From: Oscillospiraceae bacterium
GTDB taxonomy: Bacteria; Bacillota; Clostridia; Oscillospirales; Acutalibacteraceae
DNA: 9,179 nucleotides
Direction of reading: 5' to 3'
Assembly (NCBI GenBank): GCA_028706415.1
Contig: JAQWBK010000060.1
Coordinates: forward strand, 1-9,179
Below, in pieces: positions 1 to 7,973 of the stretch; position 1 is the first letter of the stretch, and each line of letters begins with the position of its first letter. Position numbers and translations under genes: made by a program. The notes beneath the pieces were generated by a model. That model did no database searches. It saw only the letters and a list, made by a program, of their open reading frames with translations, and was not told the DNA's origin.

Positions 1-67
1 TCGTCTGCCTTAACACACAAAAAACATCCTCGCAAATTATAGAACATTTTTAATCAGGGATTAGTAT
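1..67 (-). repeat. Partial MITE-like repeat element, cut by the window edge
   Basis: The reverse complement of this stretch aligns without gaps to 7974-8040, the left part of the complete element downstream. I count about 29/38 identities for 1-38 against 8003-8040, including a 14-base identical core (gcgaggatgttttt), and about 15/29 for the terminal part. Both copies begin with the same ATACT end and have the core at the same distance from it. The outer end, at 67, faces the synthase gene; the interior runs off the left edge, so the second terminal repeat cannot be seen. It encodes no protein that I can recognise. The alignment was done by eye. The copy is clearly diverged from the downstream one, and its terminal sequence instead matches 7804-7823 closely. 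Confidence 0.55.
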
Positions 68-70
68 TAG
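51..70. repeat. 20-bp inverted repeat, left copy
   Basis: The reverse complement of this segment is identical to 7804-7823 at 19 of 20 positions, with 17 contiguous matches (51-67 against 7807-7823, atactaatccctgatta). The two copies bracket the synthase gene in inverted orientation. The segment overlaps the presumed terminal repeat of the partial element at 1-67. An exact 17-base match is not expected by chance in a window this size, although the sequence is AT-rich. Confidence 0.75.
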
Positions 71-292
71 TTATTAACTCGACCATTGATTGGGTTAAAT
101 GTTTCCCGAAATCCTCAACCACTACACTCAGAAAGGAGTATGGTCTGTCACGCAACATAGCGGCTGATAATACAGTTCTAAGCTACCTCGCCTATTATAG
201 GAATTAATTAAACTCCAAGGGTGTTAGTTGGTGGTTTTTATGAGATAAGCGACCGGACTGTATCGAATGTGGCAGTACCATTATGAAATATT
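68..292. other. Leader region upstream of the synthase gene; no gene seen
   Basis: This AT-rich stretch carries no convincing coding sequence. A strong Shine-Dalgarno-like AAAGGAG lies at 132-138, but the only nearby start (ATG 140) is one base away and opens a six-codon frame, so it is not a credible gene. Near-consensus -10 hexamers occur at 166-171 (GATAAT) and 193-198 (TATTAT), but I find no well-spaced -35 for either, so I do not call a promoter. A short perfect dyad (cctat-t-atagg) lies at 191-201. The synthase promoter is presumably in here, or upstream of the window. Confidence 0.5.
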
Positions 293-3200
293 ATGTCAAA
301 TAATACTCCTGCACCTGCTGAAGAAATAAATAACAGCAACGGGAATGCTACTTTTTTCCGCTCGCTTGCTCAGGAATTTATCGCCGAGCCTTATCCTCCC
401 GCCAGCCTGCGTCCCCTGCATAGGCGGATACGGCTCGCGCTGAAAACCCTGCGTAAAGCCAGCCGTCAAAACGCTCCGGATAAGAAAATTACCGATGACG
501 GTGAAAAGGGTTTTCGCGAGTGGTTGGATGATAATTATCATCTTTTGATGCGTGAGGGAACAGGTGTGTTAACCGGTCTGCGTTATGCAAACAAGCAGCC
601 CAGCAACGGAAAAATGCCGGCAAGCTGTTCTCTACTGATAAAGATGGTGCACAAAATAGGCGTTCCGGATGAGCTTACATTCGAGGAAATGATTAAAATC
701 GTTCAGCGTGTGCGTCCTCTGACGGTTTTTGAGCTGGAGCAGCTTCCGCTTTGTCTTAGGGCTGCTTTAATAATTATGGCAGCCGAGGCCTGCAAACAAA
801 AAGGGGGAGAGGCCGAACGGCTGATTGCGATATCGGTCTGCGGACTGCGGCAGGTCGTGGGGTTGGATTTTACGGGCATGACAGAAAGACACAGTATTGT
901 TGAGCGTATTCTGCGGGATGATCCGGCAGATATTTATACCAAAATGGATGATAAAACACGGGCGGATTATCGCAACCGAACCGCTTTGGCGGCATTAAAA
1001 AGCGGTAAAAGCGAGGCCGCAACGGCGGCAGAATTTATTGAGCTTGCGAAAAAGGGGGATACCCCGCGTGAAAAGCATGTGGGCACCCCCCTGGTTGCCT
1101 ATGCCAACCGCTATGAGCGGCGCAACCGCGGCCGTGTTTTGCTAATCAGCAACATGCTTGTTCCTGCTGCTGCGTCCATTGCGCTGGCGGCAGCCGTGGG
1201 AATTCCTTTATTGGCTCTTTTATTTTATATTCCGCTTGCCGAGCTGTGCCGCCCTGTGTTACAGCAATTGCTCCTTTTTGGGATAACCCCCCGACGGCTG
1301 CCCCGTATCGAGTTAAATGGAATAATCCCCCAAGAGGGGCGCACGGTTATAACCGTTTCATCCCTGTTGCCGGGGGCACAAAATGCTGCAAAAACCGCAA
1401 AGCATCTTTATGATCTTTATAATACAAACGGTCGGGGGGCGGTGCAAATCTGTCTTTTGGCCGATTTGTCTCAGGCCTCTTATCCCACAATTCCGCGGGA
1501 TGCCGCCGATATATCTGCCATGCGCAGGGAAATTCGTCGGCTTAATAACCGAACCGGTAATAAGTTTATTCTTGCCGTTCGCCCGCGTGAATACAGCCAG
1601 ACCATGAAAGCATATACCGGGCGGGAGCGCAAGCGGGGGGCCATTACCGAGCTTATCCGAATAATAAAAGGCGGTACCCCTCAATTTATTGCGTTTGAGG
1701 GCGACATTGAGCGGCTAAGGCAGGCGGCATACCTGCTTGCCTTGGATGCCGATACAGGTATGCTGCTTGATACGGCGGCCGAGCTTGTAGGAACGGCCCT
1801 TCATCCCATGGTCAAGCCCCAGATTTCTTCTGACGGGCGGCGGGTGGTCAGCGGATACGGCATACTCATCCCCCGACTTGTTGCCGAGCTGAATTCGGCC
1901 AACCGCACCGCATTTTCCCGCGCCATGGCGGGGGTGGGTGGGGTAACACCGTACGATGCTACGGCAGGCGATTTATATATGGATTGCTTTTCCTCCGCCG
2001 TTTTTACAGGTAAAGGGCTGATCGATGTTGAAGCCTTTTCTGTTTTAGAGAACTCATCTCTGCCCGAGGAGCAGGTGTTGAGCCACGATATTCTGGAGGG
2101 CTGTGTGCTGGGTACCGGCCTTGTATCGGATGTTGAAATGACCGACAGCTCCCCCTCCTCCATGGGGGGCTGGCTTGACAGGCTGCATCGCTGGATTCGC
2201 GGAGACTGGCAGAATATGCCCTTTATTTTTAATCGCAAGCTGCCCCTTGGACGGCTGGATCGCTGGAAGCTAACCGACAACCTGCGTCGCTCAATAACTC
2301 CGGCGGTGGCATTACTGTGCCTGCTTATATCCCCGTTTTTGCCCTGGCGCGCGGGCCAGCTGCTTGCCGTGACCGGACTGATTGCACCCATGGCAGGAAA
2401 TTTATTGGCCGCCATATTATCCCTCGTTCATGGCGGCTGGATCACCCTGGGCGGACGGTATTACTCCCGCGTTCTGCCCCGAGCGCTGGGTTCGATAACA
2501 CAGGCATGGTATACAATTATTATGCTGCCCCCAACAGCCCTCTCTTCCTTAGATGCCATACTGCGGGCGGTTGTCAGGCTGATGTCCAGACGAAAAATGC
2601 TTGAATGGACAACGGCGGCACAGGCGGACAAGGGCGGCGGGGGCTGGGTTGCATCCATCCGGCGTTTCTGGCCCACCGTTATTATTTCTGCCTTTCTAAT
2701 ATATTTCGGTGCCGGCTTTACAAGACTTGGCGGGGTTATATTTGCCATGCTGCTGCCTTTTGCCATCTATTCGGGCAGGTCGGGCTCCTCGGACAAGTCC
2801 ACCGCCCCCCTGACCATGGGACAGCGCGAACAAATTGAATCGTATGCCTCGGCCATGTGGAGATATTTTGAGGAGCAATGCACACCCGAGGAGCATCATC
2901 TTCCTCCCGATAATGTGCAGGAGTCCCCTGTTTGGCGGGTTGCCCACCGTACCTCTCCCACAAATATCGGTCTATATCTTCTGTGCATTGTTGCGGCACA
3001 TGATTTTGGCATTATCGATATTGATGTAATGCTCTCAAGGATAGAGAAAACCCTGAATTCCATAGAAAAGCTGGAAAAGTGGAGGGGTAACCTTTTAAAC
3101 TGGTACGACACAAGAAGCCTGCGCCCGCTTAATCCCAGATATGTTTCGGCGGTGGATAGCGGAAATTTTTCCTGCTGTCTTGTTGCACTGCGCCAGTCGC

Positions 3201-6200
3201 TGTACGAGCTTGGGGGAGCCCGCGCCGAGGCTGCCGCCGAAAAGGCAAGGAAGCTTCAAAACGATATAGATCTTACCCCAATGTATAATAAAAACCGTGC
3301 TCTTTTTCATATTGGTATCGACCCCGATACATGCAGGCTGAGTACCTCCTTCTACGACCTTTTGATGAGCGAAAGCCGTATGACCGGCTATTTCGCCGTT
3401 GCAAGTCGCATAATTCCGAAAAAGCATTGGGGGGCACTCGGCCGCACCCTTACAAGATCGGGGAATGCAATAGGTCCGGTCTCATGGTCGGGTACCATGT
3501 TTGAATTCTTTATGCCCCGTCTGCTGTTGCCGGCGGTGGAGGGTACCATGGATTATGAGGCGTTGCGCTTTTGCTTGCACTGTCAGCGCCGCCGCCCTCC
3601 GCGGGGGATACCGTGGGGCATAAGCGAAAGCGGATTTTATGCATTTGATTGCAATTTGAATTATCAGTATAAAGCACACGGTGTTCCCCGTCTTGCATTA
3701 AAACGGGGCTTGGGCGGGGAGCTGGTCATCTCCCCCTATTCAAGCTTTCTTGCCCTGACAACCGACCCCTCCGCCGTGCTGAGAAACCTGTCAAGGCTTG
3801 AGAAGCTCGGAATGACGGGTAACTGCGGATTTTACGAGGCGGCCGATTTTACCAAGGGGCGCACAGCAAGGGGAGGTTATTCTGTCGTCAGAAGCTATAT
3901 GGCCCACCATATCGGCATGAGCATGATTGCCTGTGCCAACGCTGTTAAGGATGATATATTTGTAAAGCGTTTTCTGAAGGACGAGGATATGACCCGGGCA
4001 ACAGAGCTATTCTATGAAAAAGCCCCGACTGCCGGAGCGGTATATGAACCGGCACGGGAAAACAGTGTTCCCGAGATTCCGGGACGCTCCCAACCCTTTA
4101 TCGAGGAAATCCGCCACATCAACCCGCGAACTCCGCGTATGCACCTTTTGACCGGTGCGGAATGGCAGCTTGCAATAACCGATACCGGTGCGGGCATATC
4201 ATCCTCACACCGGATTGATATACATCGATTCAGTGATGATTTGCTGCTGGCTCCCCAGGGCATATTTGCAATAATCGGGGGAGAGGATGATGCCTTTTCA
4301 ATTACGGCTGCACCGAATTATGATAAACAACCCCCCAGCGAAAATAAAAAAGGCAAACCCGATAAGCGCAGCCGCACATTTGAGGGAGTAAAGCGCCGTG
4401 CCGAATTTGAAACAGGGGCTGCAATATTTACTGCCGAAACGGGCTCCCTTGAAGCGGGCATGAGGGCAATGGTGCATCCCAGACTGCCCTGTGAGCAGCG
4501 GCAGGTTGTGGTGAAAAACCATGCAAGTCATCGAACGACTGTGTCGGTTATGTTTTATTTCGAGCCCAGTCTTGCCGGACGGAATGATGCGCTTGCCCAT
4601 CCAGCATTCTCCCGAATATTTCTTTCTACCAAAAAGGATGAGGCGGTGCAGGCATTGTTTGTCACCCGCCGTCAGCGGGAGGGTGAACCACCCGCCTGCC
4701 TTGCCGCCGGCTTTCTTGACGACAGGGAATTTGAATATGAACCATCCCGTGAATTTTTGCTTGACCGTCCGCTGGGTATAGGCTCCCTTCCCTCTGCAAT
4801 AAACAAGCCCTTCTCATCCTCGGGGGAGGGAATACCCGACAGTGCGGTTGCAATGAGGGTTAAGCTGGAGCTTCCCCCCCATACACAAAGGGCGGTTACC
4901 CTGGCACTGGTTGCAGCCCCGACGGTAAGCGAGGCGGCCAACAGATTAATTGAGATACGGCGGGAGGGAATGCTCTCGGCGAACAGGGCGGCCCCTTCTC
5001 CTTTTGGGGGGGTGGAAGCCCAGCTTGCCACCGAAATATTGCCCGATTTGTTTTATCCGCCGCGAATGCTGCGTGAATGGGCGGCAGCGGCGAGGGAAAA
5101 TTCCAGGGGGCAGGATGCGCTTTGGCCGCTTGGAATATCGGGAGATTTTCCAATAATACTTGTTGAAATTCACAACGCCGCCGACGCTTCAAGGGCCGAG
5201 CCATATATGCGCCTGCATCGTTCGTTGATGCTTGGGGGGGTTATCACCGAGGTAGCCATTGCCTATCATGAAGGCGGGGAATATGACTCTCCGGTGCTGG
5301 CCGAACTGCGTGAGGCGGCACGAAATGCCGGGTGCAGCGAAATGCTGGGAAAACGCGGAGGCATCCATCCGATAAATCTTGTCAGTCATGGTGAAAGCGC
5401 ATTATTACTCTTGACCGCGGTATGCGCCCACAATGGTGCAAGGGATTTGAGGAGAGCTGGGATTCCGCCGGCAAATTATAATGCTGTTCCTATACTGCCG
5501 GTAGAGCCGGTCGATGATATTAGCCAAAGTAATAATGAACCGGTTACCCAAATTGAGGGGGGCTTATTTAAGGGAGATAAATTTGTAATTACCCAAGTCC
5601 CCCGTCTGCCGTGGTGCCATGTTCTTGCTAATCCGGATTTCGGCACACTGGTTTCGGACAAGGCGTTGGGCTTTACCTGGGCTGTAAACTCCCGTGAAAA
5701 CAAGCTGACCCCCTGGAACAACGATACCTCTGCGGACAACAGGGGGGAGATGCTGCTGCTTCGTATTGGCAGCACCATATATGACACCGTTCTGGGGGCG
5801 CAAGTCGAATACGGGGACGGTTACGCAAAATATTCGGGACGGTGCGAGGGTATTAATACAACGGTTACGGTAAGCGTACCCGCCCAAGGCATGTGGAAAA
5901 TGGTTGAATTGTCTTTGGAAAATACCGGAGAGGAGGAAATAGATATACAATCTGTTTATTATACAGAACCAATACTGGGAGTAAACAGACGAAACGCCCG
6001 TCATACCGTTGCCCATTGGGAAAACGGGGCATTGATTTTGCGCAATCCGTTTGGAACGGTTAAGGGTAGCGCAATTCTCACGGCGGTGGGCGGAGCGGAC
6101 GGCTGCGACTGTGACCGGGGCAGCTTTTTAACCGGCTCTTGGAGCGGGGGCACATTGTCTCCGCTGCCCGACCCCTGCGCCGCCGTAATTGTGCGGCGAA

Positions 6201-7813
6201 AGCTCCCCCCAAGACGGCGGGAAAATATCTCCTTTGTTCTGGGCTTTACCGAGCAAATCGGCTCCAATGCAAATGCAGAGGTGTTAAGGCTGCCCGAGCT
6301 TGCTAAAGCCACCCCGCGAATGACATTAAATCTGCCCAGCATCAAAACCCCCGATCCCCTTCTCAACACCATGATATCTCGATGGCTGCCGTGGCAGTCG
6401 CTAATCTGCCGCATATATGCACGCACCGGATTTTATCAAAACGGGGGGGCATGGGGATTTCGTGACCAGCTTCAGGATTCGCTTTCCATTCTGTGGTTCA
6501 ATTCGGCTGTAACACGAAGTCAGCTTTTGCGCTGTGCAGCTGTGCAGTTTGAGGAGGGGGATGTGATGCACTGGTGGTATCAGATGCCGGGTATGTTCCA
6601 AGGGGTGAGAACCAAATGCTCGGACGACTTGGTGTGGTTGCCCTTTGCCACCGCCGAGTATGTGGAGTTTACCGGAGACGGTGTTGTTTTGGATGAGAAA
6701 ATACCTTGGATTATGGGAGAACCGCTGAGACTGGATGAAAAGGACCGCTATTTCAGACCGGAACCAACCCAGCATACCAGCACATTATATGAGCATTGTA
6801 CCCGTGCACTTGAAAGGGCATCCACCCATGGTGAGCATGGTCTTCCACTGATAGGGTCGGGGGACTGGAATGACGGCTTCAGCCTTGTGGGGGCACAGGG
6901 GCGGGGGGAAAGTGTTTGGCTAGGGATGTTTCTTGCCATAACCCTGGATAGATTTGCACCGATATGTCGGCAGAGAAATGAGCATGAGCGGGCGGACGAA
7001 TGTCGCAAAATCGCCGAGGAATACCGCCGTGCTGCCGATGCCTGCTTTGAAACAGATCGTTATATTCGCGCATTTTTCGATGACGGTACTCCTCTTGGCT
7101 CCCCGGGAAGCGGTGACGGTGAAATAGACAGCCTGCCCCAAAGCTTTTCGGTGCTCTGCGGGCTTCCCGCCCAACGCACCTCGGTGGCACTTGATACCGC
7201 TCTTAAACATTTGGTTGACCGAAAAAACGGGATAGTTAAGGTACTGGCCCCTCCGTTTGCCCGCTCAAATGCCCAAGGAAGATATGATGACCGCCATCAT
7301 CCGGTAGGCTATATTTCGGCCTATCCCCCCGGACTGAGAGAAAACGGCGGTCAGTATACCCATGCGGCAACATGGCTGGCGATTGCACTGCTGGAGGCCG
7401 AACGGACAGACGAGGGGTTGGAGCTATTAAGGATTTTAAGCACCGCCCATAAATATACCGACAGCCTGGGCAACCAATATAAAGGTGAGCCCTACGCCCT
7501 TGCAGGGGATGTTTATTCCCATCCGGAATGTCCGGGGCGGGCAGGCTGGACCCAATATACCGGTTCGGCGGGATGGTATTATACCGCCGTTCTCCGCCAT
7601 CTGCTGGGGCTTAAACCTCACGGTGATTATCTGGAGATTAACCCCCGTTTACCGAGTAAGTGGGATGATTGTGAAATCAAGATTAGCCTCAATTCCACCC
7701 CCCTTAATATACAAATAAAACGGGGGGCACCCTCCCTGTTGGTAGACGGTAAACCTGCACCAAATGTACCCTTGGACGGCTTATCCCATGATGTAATCGT
7801 GAGCTTATACTAA
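293..7813 (+). CDS. ndvB: Cyclic beta-1,2-glucan synthase (GT84 - GH189/glycoamylase - GH94), NdvB/ChvB family
   Basis: A 2506-residue inner-membrane enzyme expected to polymerise UDP-glucose into beta-1,2-glucan, cyclise it and trim or control chain length. Module order seen: N-terminal cytosolic region with family motifs EWLDDNY (76-82) and PLTVFELEQLP (from 142); hydrophobic helices about 282-326; GT84 catalytic domain about 340-660 with DADT (485-488), TGKG (572-575), SHDILEG (597-603) and HRWIRGDWQ (632-640); membrane helices about 668-716 and 795-832; glycoamylase-like/GH189 cyclisation domain about 845-1265 with HRTSPTN (885-891), NWYDTR (936-941), SWSGTMFE (1064-1071), WGISES (1108-1113), GFYEAADF (1179-1186) and RSYMAHH (1200-1206). 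Then a first GH94-type beta-sandwich (from about 1280), a helical linker with WPLGISGD (1611-1618), a second beta-sandwich (from 1756, NSRENKLTPW at 1799-1808) and the (alpha/alpha)6 domain with GFRDQLQD (2055-2062), GVRTKCSDD (2104-2112), GDWND (2190-2194; D2194 presumed general acid) and NGGQYTH (2351-2357). It is about 300 residues shorter than the roughly 2800 I recall for relatives, apparently in the N-terminal region. The start is the first ATG after an in-frame stop at 284 and lacks a Shine-Dalgarno. Family and modules are sure; cyclic product is inferred. Confidence 0.95.
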   Translation: MSNNTPAPAEEINNSNGNATFFRSLAQEFIAEPYPPASLRPLHRRIRLALKTLRKASRQNAPDKKITDDGEKGFREWLDDNYHLLMREGTGVLTGLRYANKQPSNGKMPASCSLLIKMVHKIGVPDELTFEEMIKIVQRVRPLTVFELEQLPLCLRAALIIMAAEACKQKGGEAERLIAISVCGLRQVVGLDFTGMTERHSIVERILRDDPADIYTKMDDKTRADYRNRTALAALKSGKSEAATAAEFIELAKKGDTPREKHVGTPLVAYANRYERRNRGRVLLISNMLVPAAASIALAAAVGIPLLALLFYIPLAELCRPVLQQLLLFGITPRRLPRIELNGIIPQEGRTVITVSSLLPGAQNAAKTAKHLYDLYNTNGRGAVQICLLADLSQASYPTIPRDAADISAMRREIRRLNNRTGNKFILAVRPREYSQTMKAYTGRERKRGAITELIRIIKGGTPQFIAFEGDIERLRQAAYLLALDADTGMLLDTAAELVGTALHPMVKPQISSDGRRVVSGYGILIPRLVAELNSANRTAFSRAMAGVGGVTPYDATAGDLYMDCFSSAVFTGKGLIDVEAFSVLENSSLPEEQVLSHDILEGCVLGTGLVSDVEMTDSSPSSMGGWLDRLHRWIRGDWQNMPFIFNRKLPLGRLDRWKLTDNLRRSITPAVALLCLLISPFLPWRAGQLLAVTGLIAPMAGNLLAAILSLVHGGWITLGGRYYSRVLPRALGSITQAWYTIIMLPPTALSSLDAILRAVVRLMSRRKMLEWTTAAQADKGGGGWVASIRRFWPTVIISAFLIYFGAGFTRLGGVIFAMLLPFAIYSGRSGSSDKSTAPLTMGQREQIESYASAMWRYFEEQCTPEEHHLPPDNVQESPVWRVAHRTSPTNIGLYLLCIVAAHDFGIIDIDVMLSRIEKTLNSIEKLEKWRGNLLNWYDTRSLRPLNPRYVSAVDSGNFSCCLVALRQSLYELGGARAEAAAEKARKLQNDIDLTPMYNKNRALFHIGIDPDTCRLSTSFYDLLMSESRMTGYFAVASRIIPKKHWGALGRTLTRSGNAIGPVSWSGTMFEFFMPRLLLPAVEGTMDYEALRFCLHCQRRRPPRGIPWGISESGFYAFDCNLNYQYKAHGVPRLALKRGLGGELVISPYSSFLALTTDPSAVLRNLSRLEKLGMTGNCGFYEAADFTKGRTARGGYSVVRSYMAHHIGMSMIACANAVKDDIFVKRFLKDEDMTRATELFYEKAPTAGAVYEPARENSVPEIPGRSQPFIEEIRHINPRTPRMHLLTGAEWQLAITDTGAGISSSHRIDIHRFSDDLLLAPQGIFAIIGGEDDAFSITAAPNYDKQPPSENKKGKPDKRSRTFEGVKRRAEFETGAAIFTAETGSLEAGMRAMVHPRLPCEQRQVVVKNHASHRTTVSVMFYFEPSLAGRNDALAHPAFSRIFLSTKKDEAVQALFVTRRQREGEPPACLAAGFLDDREFEYEPSREFLLDRPLGIGSLPSAINKPFSSSGEGIPDSAVAMRVKLELPPHTQRAVTLALVAAPTVSEAANRLIEIRREGMLSANRAAPSPFGGVEAQLATEILPDLFYPPRMLREWAAAARENSRGQDALWPLGISGDFPIILVEIHNAADASRAEPYMRLHRSLMLGGVITEVAIAYHEGGEYDSPVLAELREAARNAGCSEMLGKRGGIHPINLVSHGESALLLLTAVCAHNGARDLRRAGIPPANYNAVPILPVEPVDDISQSNNEPVTQIEGGLFKGDKFVITQVPRLPWCHVLANPDFGTLVSDKALGFTWAVNSRENKLTPWNNDTSADNRGEMLLLRIGSTIYDTVLGAQVEYGDGYAKYSGRCEGINTTVTVSVPAQGMWKMVELSLENTGEEEIDIQSVYYTEPILGVNRRNARHTVAHWENGALILRNPFGTVKGSAILTAVGGADGCDCDRGSFLTGSWSGGTLSPLPDPCAAVIVRRKLPPRRRENISFVLGFTEQIGSNANAEVLRLPELAKATPRMTLNLPSIKTPDPLLNTMISRWLPWQSLICRIYARTGFYQNGGAWGFRDQLQDSLSILWFNSAVTRSQLLRCAAVQFEEGDVMHWWYQMPGMFQGVRTKCSDDLVWLPFATAEYVEFTGDGVVLDEKIPWIMGEPLRLDEKDRYFRPEPTQHTSTLYEHCTRALERASTHGEHGLPLIGSGDWNDGFSLVGAQGRGESVWLGMFLAITLDRFAPICRQRNEHERADECRKIAEEYRRAADACFETDRYIRAFFDDGTPLGSPGSGDGEIDSLPQSFSVLCGLPAQRTSVALDTALKHLVDRKNGIVKVLAPPFARSNAQGRYDDRHHPVGYISAYPPGLRENGGQYTHAATWLAIALLEAERTDEGLELLRILSTAHKYTDSLGNQYKGEPYALAGDVYSHPECPGRAGWTQYTGSAGWYYTAVLRHLLGLKPHGDYLEINPRLPSKWDDCEIKISLNSTPLNIQIKRGAPSLLVDGKPAPNVPLDGLSHDVIVSLY

Positions 7814-7830
7814 TCCCTGATTAGTATAAG
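7804..7830. repeat. Perfect palindrome over the synthase stop codon
   Basis: The arms cttatactaat (7804-7814) and attagtataag (7820-7830) are perfect reverse complements around the five-base loop ccctg. The left arm includes the last two sense codons and the TAA stop (7811-7813) of the synthase. No T-run follows (gggtaaattg), so it is not a standard intrinsic terminator, though the transcript could form an 11-bp hairpin. Positions 7804-7823 are also the right copy of the 20-bp inverted repeat matching 51-70. The core 7807-7827 reads like both ends of the repeat element (ATACTAAT and ATTAGTAT) joined with almost no interior. Confidence 0.8.
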
Positions 7831-7851
7831 GGGTAAATTGAAGCCAAAGAA

Positions 7852-7878
7852 GGCGGGATTACCAAAACTAATCCCGTC
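7852..7878 (+). terminator. Terminator-like hairpin after the synthase gene
   Basis: ggcgggatta (7852-7861) and taatcccgtc (7869-7878) form a 10-bp stem with one G-U pair and a seven-base loop (ccaaaac). It is followed by tagtgaatttt and, further on, an AT-rich run with several Ts, but not by an immediate U-tract. It stands between the synthase stop and the yfmF promoter, the right place to separate the two transcripts. Termination is likely inefficient if it relies on the weak U-run. The right arm repeats the 9-base actaatccc present at 7809-7817. Confidence 0.4.
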
Positions 7879-7913
7879 TAGTGAATTTTGCACTTTTATT
7901 TTATAGTATATTT

Positions 7914-7922
7914 TGGTATAAT
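7914..7922 (+). promoter_or_regulatory. Extended -10 promoter, presumed for yfmF
   Basis: TGGTATAAT is an exact TGn-TATAAT extended -10 element. No good -35 lies 16-18 bases upstream (the region reads ttttat), which is tolerable for an extended -10 promoter. Transcription would begin near 7929, giving a leader of about 270 nt that contains the whole repeat element at 7974-8131 before the yfmF ribosome binding site. A small dyad, GAGTG-attgg-CACTC (7927-7941), lies at the expected start point and could be an operator, but nothing more supports that. Confidence 0.55.
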
Positions 7923-7973
7923 GGCTGAGTGATTGGCACTCTGTTTGAAAAATCTCAATTATCAATGGGTATG

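Noticed and set aside
132..160. Shine-Dalgarno-like AAAGGAG followed by ATG 140 and a six-codon frame (MVCHAT)
   Set aside because: The spacing is a single base and the frame ends at once; no sign of a leader peptide with regulatory codons or attenuator hairpins.
1801..2415. 204-codon open frame on the minus strand, and other minus-strand or shifted frames within 293-7813
   Set aside because: They lie inside the strongly supported synthase gene, have unremarkable composition and show no recognisable family motif.
293..7813. Possible fusion of separate genes (glycosyltransferase plus cellobiose phosphorylase)
   Set aside because: This module order is the normal architecture of NdvB/ChvB-type synthases, and the frame is continuous.
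7804..7830. Palindrome as an intrinsic terminator
   Set aside because: The stem is AT-rich, overlaps the stop codon, and is followed by gggtaaattg and not a T-run.
7927..7945. Possible CIRCE (HrcA) operator from the sequence TTGGCACTC
   Set aside because: Only one half-site is similar, and the GAGTG/CACTC arms are in the opposite order to CIRCE, with a five-base instead of nine-base spacer.
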